Part shown: positions 5,712 to 9,212 of the stretch, piece by piece | Numbering within the stretch: position 1 is the first letter of the stretch | How the letters are laid out: each line of letters opens with the position of its first letter | Notes under the pieces: generated by a model | Database searches by the model: none | What the model saw: the letters and a program-made list of their open reading frames with translations, nothing else | What the model was told of the DNA's origin: nothing | Made by a program: the position numbers and the translations under genes | Assembly (NCBI GenBank): GCA_018830415.1 | Contig: JAHJSJ010000228.1 | Location: 1 to 9,212, forward strand | DNA length: 9,212 bases | Source of the DNA: Alphaproteobacteria bacterium | GTDB taxonomy: Bacteria; Pseudomonadota; Alphaproteobacteria; Sphingomonadales; Sphingomonadaceae | Direction of reading: 5' to 3'

Positions 5712-6860
5712 ATGCGCCTGTCCGATTGCCACAATATCGATGATTTCCGCAGGCTGGCACAGGCGCGCCTGCCCTTCCCCGTGTTCGATTATATCGATGG
5801 CGCGGCGGACGACGAACTGACCAAGGCGCGCAACACGGCGGCGTTTGATACGGTCGATCTGGTGCCCGATGTGCTGGCGGGTGTTGCTGAAATCGACACC
5901 TCCTGCACCATCCTCGGGCGCCGTTCGGCGCTACCGCTGATGCTCTCCCCCACCGCCGTGCAGCGCGCGTTTCACTGGCAGGGTGAGACCGCCGTGGCCA
6001 GGGCCGCCGAAAAGTTCGGGCTGTGGTTCGGCATATCCAGCCTCGCCACGCACAGCATCGAGGAAATCGCGACGCTGACCAGCGGGCCGAAGCTGTTCCA
6101 GCTCTATGTCCATAAGGACAAGGGGCTGAACACCCACATGATCGAGCGCTGTCAGGCCGCGAAGTTCGATGCGCTGGCACTGACGGTCGACACCATCGTT
6201 TCGGGCAAGCGCGAACGGTGCCTGCGCAGCGGCTTCACCACCCCGCCGCGCTTCACCCCGGCCAGCGTCATCAGTTACGCCGCCCGCCCGCGATGGACGC
6301 TGAATTACCTGCTGCGCGAAAAGTTTCGCCTGCCCAACCTTGATACTCATGTGCGCGAGGGCAGCAGCAAGGCGTTGAGCATCGCGGATTATTTCAACAC
6401 CATGCTCGACACCGCGATGAATTGGGACACCGCCGCCGCGATCCGCGAACAATGGAGCGGCACCTTTGTGCTCAAGGGCGTGATGAGCGCAGGGGATGCG
6501 CGCCGCGCGGTCGAAATCGGCGCGGATGCGATCATGGTATCGAACCACGGTGGCAGGCAATTGGATGGCAGCCGTGCGCCCTTCGACCAACTGCCTGAAA
6601 TCGTTGACGCCGTGGGCGGTCAGATCGAGATTATCTGCGATGGCGGCATCCGGCGCGGCACTCATGTGATGAAGGCATTGTGCAGCGGCGCGGGCGCGGC
6701 ATCGGGGGGCAGGCTCTACCTCTACGCACTAGCAGCGGCAGGTCAGAAGGGGGTCGAGCGCGCGCTAGGCATCCTCAAGGACGAGATCGAGCGCGGGATG
6801 CGGCTAATGGGTGTGACGCGGGTAGATCAGCTCACCCAGGATCGGCTGCGTCAGCGATAG
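5712..6860 (+). CDS. lldD: FMN-dependent alpha-hydroxy-acid dehydrogenase (L-lactate dehydrogenase-like)
   Basis: This TIM-barrel flavoenzyme oxidises an L-2-hydroxy acid, most likely L-lactate to pyruvate, passing electrons to the respiratory chain or to oxygen. In the 382-residue protein I can see Tyr27 in FDYIDGAADDE, the FMN-binding LSPTAVQR, FQLYVHKD, LTVDT, Lys255 in LKGVMSAGDA, the catalytic His279 and Arg282 in SNHGGRQLDG, RAPFDQLPEIVDAV, and the FMN phosphate-binding DGGIRRGTHV and GGRLYLY. All active-site residues are present. The region around 205-240 (PRWTLNYLLREKFRLP) is the variable loop, which in membrane-bound relatives contacts the membrane. Related mandelate dehydrogenases and glycolate oxidases share these motifs, so substrate is uncertain and lldD is the best guess. 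There is no strong Shine-Dalgarno at ATG 5712; the N-terminus fits the family. Confidence 0.85.
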   Translation: MRLSDCHNIDDFRRLAQARLPFPVFDYIDGAADDELTKARNTAAFDTVDLVPDVLAGVAEIDTSCTILGRRSALPLMLSPTAVQRAFHWQGETAVARAAEKFGLWFGISSLATHSIEEIATLTSGPKLFQLYVHKDKGLNTHMIERCQAAKFDALALTVDTIVSGKRERCLRSGFTTPPRFTPASVISYAARPRWTLNYLLREKFRLPNLDTHVREGSSKALSIADYFNTMLDTAMNWDTAAAIREQWSGTFVLKGVMSAGDARRAVEIGADAIMVSNHGGRQLDGSRAPFDQLPEIVDAVGGQIEIICDGGIRRGTHVMKALCSGAGAASGGRLYLYALAAAGQKGVERALGILKDEIERGMRLMGVTRVDQLTQDRLRQR

Positions 6861-6936
6861 TGCATGGTTGAATGTCATAAATGGGTAACGCAAGACGCGC
6901 TTTGACGCTGACGCCGTTTCAACAGGGAACCACCCC

Positions 6937-7401
6937 ATGACCAGTCTTGCCGATATTCTGCGCACAGCACCCCTTGCCCTCGCCGTCATCGCGCTTGGCG
7001 CTTGCGGCAGCAATTCCGATCAGCCCGCCAATGATGCCGATAGCTTTGCCGCGCGGATTGGCAGCGGAGAGGCTGACCCTGCCCCAACCCCCAACCCTGC
7101 CGCGACCGTCGCGCCAACCATCGCTACGCCAATACCCGGCGCGGCCCCCGGCCCATTTGCGCCGGGCACGTTGACCGATCCCGCCTCGGCCAATTGCGGC
7201 GCCAACCTGATGGGGCCGTTCATTGGCAAGCTCGCCGATCAACCGACGCGGGTGGAGATCATCACCGCGCTGGGCCGCAATGACAATCTGCGCTTTGTCC
7301 CGTTTGGCAGCATTGGCACCGTCAACCCCGATCCCACCAACCCGCGGCTTTCGATCATGCTTGATGCGCAGAACATCATCCGCGATGCGCGGTGCGGGTG
7401 A
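6937..7401 (+). CDS. Small lipoprotein, probable I78-type peptidase inhibitor domain
   Basis: The 154-residue product starts with a short basic-hydrophobic signal (MTSLADILRTAPLALAVIAL) and a lipobox LGAC, so Cys23 is probably lipidated and the protein anchored on the periplasmic side. Residues 28-82 are a low-complexity linker rich in Ala and Pro (repeated AP, TP, NP). The C-terminal domain (about 85-154) has Cys87 in ANCGAN, then FIGKLADQPTRVEI, and finishes PRLSIMLDAQNIIRDARCG. This resembles the I78 peptidase inhibitor family: Cys near the start, a G-K/Q segment, an RL-x-x-x-LD strand and a terminal R-C-G, with the two cysteines likely bridged. If so, it would guard the periplasm against serine proteases. 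The usual I78 core around the reactive loop is divergent here, so the family call is tentative. An AGGGA at 6924-6928 supports the start. An inverted repeat follows the stop. Confidence 0.6.
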   Translation: MTSLADILRTAPLALAVIALGACGSNSDQPANDADSFAARIGSGEADPAPTPNPAATVAPTIATPIPGAAPGPFAPGTLTDPASANCGANLMGPFIGKLADQPTRVEIITALGRNDNLRFVPFGSIGTVNPDPTNPRLSIMLDAQNIIRDARCG

Positions 7402-7414
7402 TTTGAACAAGGAC

Positions 7415-7440
7415 AATCCCGGCTTGCACAGGCCGGGATT
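7415..7440. terminator. Perfect inverted repeat after the lipoprotein gene
   Basis: AATCCCGGC (7415-7423) and GCCGGGATT (7432-7440) form a perfect 9-bp stem with an 8-base loop, beginning 13 bases after the stop codon. It probably terminates the upstream gene, although no T-run follows (ATCGG instead). Its loop holds TTGCAC, a possible -35 box of the leuA leader promoter, so it could instead be an operator. Confidence 0.5.
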
Positions 7441-7453
7441 ATCGGCAAAGAAT
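7424..7453 (+). promoter_or_regulatory. Possible promoter of the leuA leader
   Basis: TTGCAC (7424-7429) and AAGAAT (7448-7453) are 18 bases apart and resemble a weak housekeeping promoter. Transcription would then begin near 7460, the A of the leader peptide ATG. A leaderless start of this kind is described for the trp leader of Sinorhizobium. The match is weak and has not been weighed against other possible promoters. Confidence 0.25.
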
Positions 7454-7459
7454 GAAATC

Positions 7460-7510
7460 ATGACGCGGAACGCATCGCTGCTGCTTCGACTTATGCGCCC
7501 TTGGGCGTAG
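7460..7510 (+). CDS. leuL: leuA leader peptide (16 residues)
   Basis: The ORF encodes MTRNASLLLRLMRPWA and ends with TAG at 7508-7510. Four of five consecutive codons (7478-7492) are Leu: CTG CTG CTT, then CGA, then CTT. It stands alone between an inverted repeat and leuA, 85 bases before the leuA start. A short ORF with clustered codons for the end product, just before the first gene of that pathway, is the hallmark of a ribosome-mediated attenuator: with scarce charged Leu-tRNA the ribosome stalls on the Leu codons and the downstream RNA folds so that leuA is transcribed. No Shine-Dalgarno is evident, so translation may be leaderless. Its last codons overlap the first arm of an RNA stem (7498-7505), as this mechanism needs. 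Composition and position make it convincing, though no homologue comparison was possible. Confidence 0.75.
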   Translation: MTRNASLLLRLMRPWA

Positions 7511-7594
7511 GTTGCCGCGCGCACGGATGGCGCGGTGCCCCTCCCAAGGGTAACTGCCGCAGCTTTCCTATCTCTCCCGCGAAAAGCCTTTTTT
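7498..7594 (+). promoter_or_regulatory. leuA attenuator RNA region
   Basis: CCCTTGGG (7498-7505), within the last codons of the leader peptide, is exactly complementary to CCCAAGGG (7543-7550), extendable by one G-U pair. Inside that loop CCGCGC (7515-7520) pairs with GCGCGG (7530-7535). A competing fold pairs CCCT (7539-7542) with AGGG (7547-7550) inside GCGGT (7532-7536) with ACTGC (7553-7557). A ribosome finishing at the stop codon would cover 7498-7505 and favour the second fold; one stalled at the Leu codons would leave it free. A run of six T (7589-7594) ends just before leuA. It is preceded only by a 5-bp stem (7562-7566 with 7583-7587), so the terminator itself is not clearly identified. 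Confidence 0.55.
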
Positions 7595-7595
7595 C

Positions 7596-9212
7596 ATGAC
7601 CATGCTCAAAAATCCTGCCGTCAAATACCGCCCGTTCGGCCAGATCAACCTGCCCGACCGCCAATGGCCTTCGCGCCTGATCGATAAAGCCCCGCGCTGG
7701 CTTTCGACCGATCTGCGCGATGGCAACCAATCAATCATCGATCCGATGGACGCGGTGAAGAAACGCCGGTTCTTCGATCTGCTGGTCGAAATCGGGGTGA
7801 AGGAAATCGAAATCGGCTTCCCCAGCGCAGGCGCGACCGAGTTCGATTTCATATCCGGCCTCGTCCAATCGGACGCGATCCCCGAAGATGTGATCGTTCA
7901 GGTGCTGACTCAGAGCCGCGAAGACCTGATCCGCACCAGCTTTGCCAGCCTTGCAGGCGCTCGCGCCGCTATCGTCCATCTGTATAACGCAGTCAGCCCG
8001 GCATGGCGCGACATCGTGTTCCGCATGTCGAAGGACGAGGTGAAAGCCATCGCCGTCGTCGGGGCCAAGGTGATGCGTGACGAAGCCGCCAAGCGCCCGG
8101 ATACCGAGTGGCATTTCCAGTATTCACCCGAAACCTTCTCCACCGCCGAGCTCGATTTTTCGATCGAGGTCTGCGCTGCAGTGATGGAGGTGCTGGCCCC
8201 CACTCCCGAACGCCCGATCATCCTCAACCTGCCCGCCACGGTTGAGGCGGCGACGCCCAATATCTACGCCGATCAGATCGAATATTTCGCCCGCCACCTG
8301 CCGAACCGGGACAGCGCAGTCCTGTCGCTGCACACCCACAATGACCGCGGCACCGGGGTCGCGGCGGCGGAATTGGGGCTGATGGCGGGGGCCGACCGGG
8401 TCGAAGGCTGCCTGTTCGGCAATGGCGAACGCACCGGCAATTGCTGTCTCGTGACAATGGCGCTGAACCTTTACACCCAAGGGGTCGATCCGGGCCTCGA
8501 TTTCTCCGACATCGACCGGGTGATCGAAACGGTCGAATATTGCAACGACCTGCCCGTTCACCAACGCCACCCCTATGGCGGCGAACTGGTTTACACTGCG
8601 TTCTCCGGCAGCCATCAGGATGCGATCAAGAAGGGATTCGAAGCGCGCGAAACCCAGAATGACGAAGGCTGGCGCGTGCCCTATCTGCCGATTGATCCGG
8701 CCGATTTGGGCCGCAATTACGAAGCAGTGATCCGCGTCAATTCGCAGTCCGGCAAGGGCGGGTTCGCCTGGGTGCTGGAGAAGGATCAGGGGCTGAAACT
8801 GCCCAAGAAAATGCAGGCCGATTTCTCCCGACACGTTCAGCAGGTTGCTGATGAGATGGGGCGCGAATTGAACGCCGCCGATATCTGGGATGCGTTCCGC
8901 CGTGCCTATCATGTGCAAACCCATCCCAAGCATTTCCAGCTTGTGCGCTACGAGGAAAGCCGCGCATCCGATGGCACGCGGATATTCGCCGGAACGATCG
9001 CGGTGAGCGGTCAGGAACAGAGCGTTTCGGGGCGCGGCAACGGGTTGATTTCCAGCGTTATGGGCACCCTGCGTGAAGCATTCGGGGTAGATATAGACGT
9101 GGTCGATTATACCGAGCACGCGCTGGGATCGGGGACTGACGCGCGCGCGGCAGCCTATCTTGAATGCCGCGCGGCAGATGGCCGCACCATCTGGGGCTGC
9201 GGGATTGATGAG
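7596..9212 (+). CDS. leuA: 2-isopropylmalate synthase LeuA (3' end cut by the window edge)
   Basis: LeuA condenses 2-oxoisovalerate with acetyl-CoA, the committed step of leucine synthesis, and is usually inhibited by leucine. The visible 539 residues are of the longer LeuA type 2 (about 555-560 residues), so only the last 20 or so are missing. The TIM-barrel domain starts at WLSTDLRDGNQ, where Asp42 is a metal ligand and the preceding Arg is catalytic. It continues EIGFPSAGATEFDF, the second and third metal ligands His246 and His248 in LHTHNDRGTG, and FGNGERTGN with Asn276. After a linker come HPYGGELVYTAFSGSHQDAI and SGKGG. The C-terminal allosteric dimer domain (about 430 onward) contains GTIAVSGQEQSVSGRGNG. 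ATG 7596 is followed by another in-frame ATG at 7602. Neither has a Shine-Dalgarno, and a six-T run sits directly upstream. Expression is probably controlled by the leader peptide and RNA folds before it. Confidence 0.95.
   Translation, partial: MTMLKNPAVKYRPFGQINLPDRQWPSRLIDKAPRWLSTDLRDGNQSIIDPMDAVKKRRFFDLLVEIGVKEIEIGFPSAGATEFDFISGLVQSDAIPEDVIVQVLTQSREDLIRTSFASLAGARAAIVHLYNAVSPAWRDIVFRMSKDEVKAIAVVGAKVMRDEAAKRPDTEWHFQYSPETFSTAELDFSIEVCAAVMEVLAPTPERPIILNLPATVEAATPNIYADQIEYFARHLPNRDSAVLSLHTHNDRGTGVAAAELGLMAGADRVEGCLFGNGERTGNCCLVTMALNLYTQGVDPGLDFSDIDRVIETVEYCNDLPVHQRHPYGGELVYTAFSGSHQDAIKKGFEARETQNDEGWRVPYLPIDPADLGRNYEAVIRVNSQSGKGGFAWVLEKDQGLKLPKKMQADFSRHVQQVADEMGRELNAADIWDAFRRAYHVQTHPKHFQLVRYEESRASDGTRIFAGTIAVSGQEQSVSGRGNGLISSVMGTLREAFGVDIDVVDYTEHALGSGTDARAAAYLECRAADGRTIWGCGIDE

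Noticed and set aside
8124..9119. Reverse-strand ORF (331 codons) opposite leuA
   Set aside because: It mirrors the leuA frame; the forward strand carries the full set of LeuA motifs without a break, and the reverse product resembles nothing I know.

Overview
The window looks like chromosomal DNA of an alphaproteobacterium, most likely from the Sphingomonadales (Erythrobacter/Sphingomonas type). This is inferred from the high G+C content, the protein sequences and the gene order serB / miaA / ilvB-ilvN-ilvC. It is a housekeeping region centred on branched-chain amino acid synthesis. I see no phage genes, transposases, tRNA, rRNA or CRISPR arrays.

Layout. The 5' part of serB (phosphoserine phosphatase) runs leftward off the window from 390. 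miaA (tRNA dimethylallyltransferase) diverges from it, and the two start codons overlap (383-390). A 133-base spacer follows that may be an ilv leader. Next come ilvB (1473-3272) and ilvN (3300-3815), the two acetohydroxyacid synthase subunits. A 71-base palindromic repeat element (3830-3900) sits against the ribosome-binding site of ilvC (3914-4933, ketol-acid reductoisomerase). Three accessory genes follow: an exported YceI-family protein (5004-5666), an FMN-dependent L-lactate dehydrogenase-like enzyme (5712-6860), and a small lipoprotein whose C-terminal domain resembles I78 peptidase inhibitors (6937-7401). The window ends in leuA (7596 to the edge), which lacks only its last residues.

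How the parts work together. IlvBN makes acetolactate or acetohydroxybutyrate and IlvC reduces and isomerises it. LeuA takes the later valine-pathway intermediate 2-oxoisovalerate into leucine. The 194 bases before leuA hold the clearest unannotated element: a 16-codon leader peptide (7460-7510) with four Leu codons among five consecutive codons. Its 3' end can form a perfect 8-bp pairing with downstream RNA. This is the classic arrangement of ribosome-mediated leucine attenuation. A weaker but parallel candidate, a 19-codon ORF with six Leu/Val/Ile codons overlapping alternative hairpins, lies before ilvB.

Other points of note are a GDG-to-GEA change at the Mg-ThDP motif of IlvB, the repeat inside the ilv cluster, and the overlapping divergent starts of serB and miaA.
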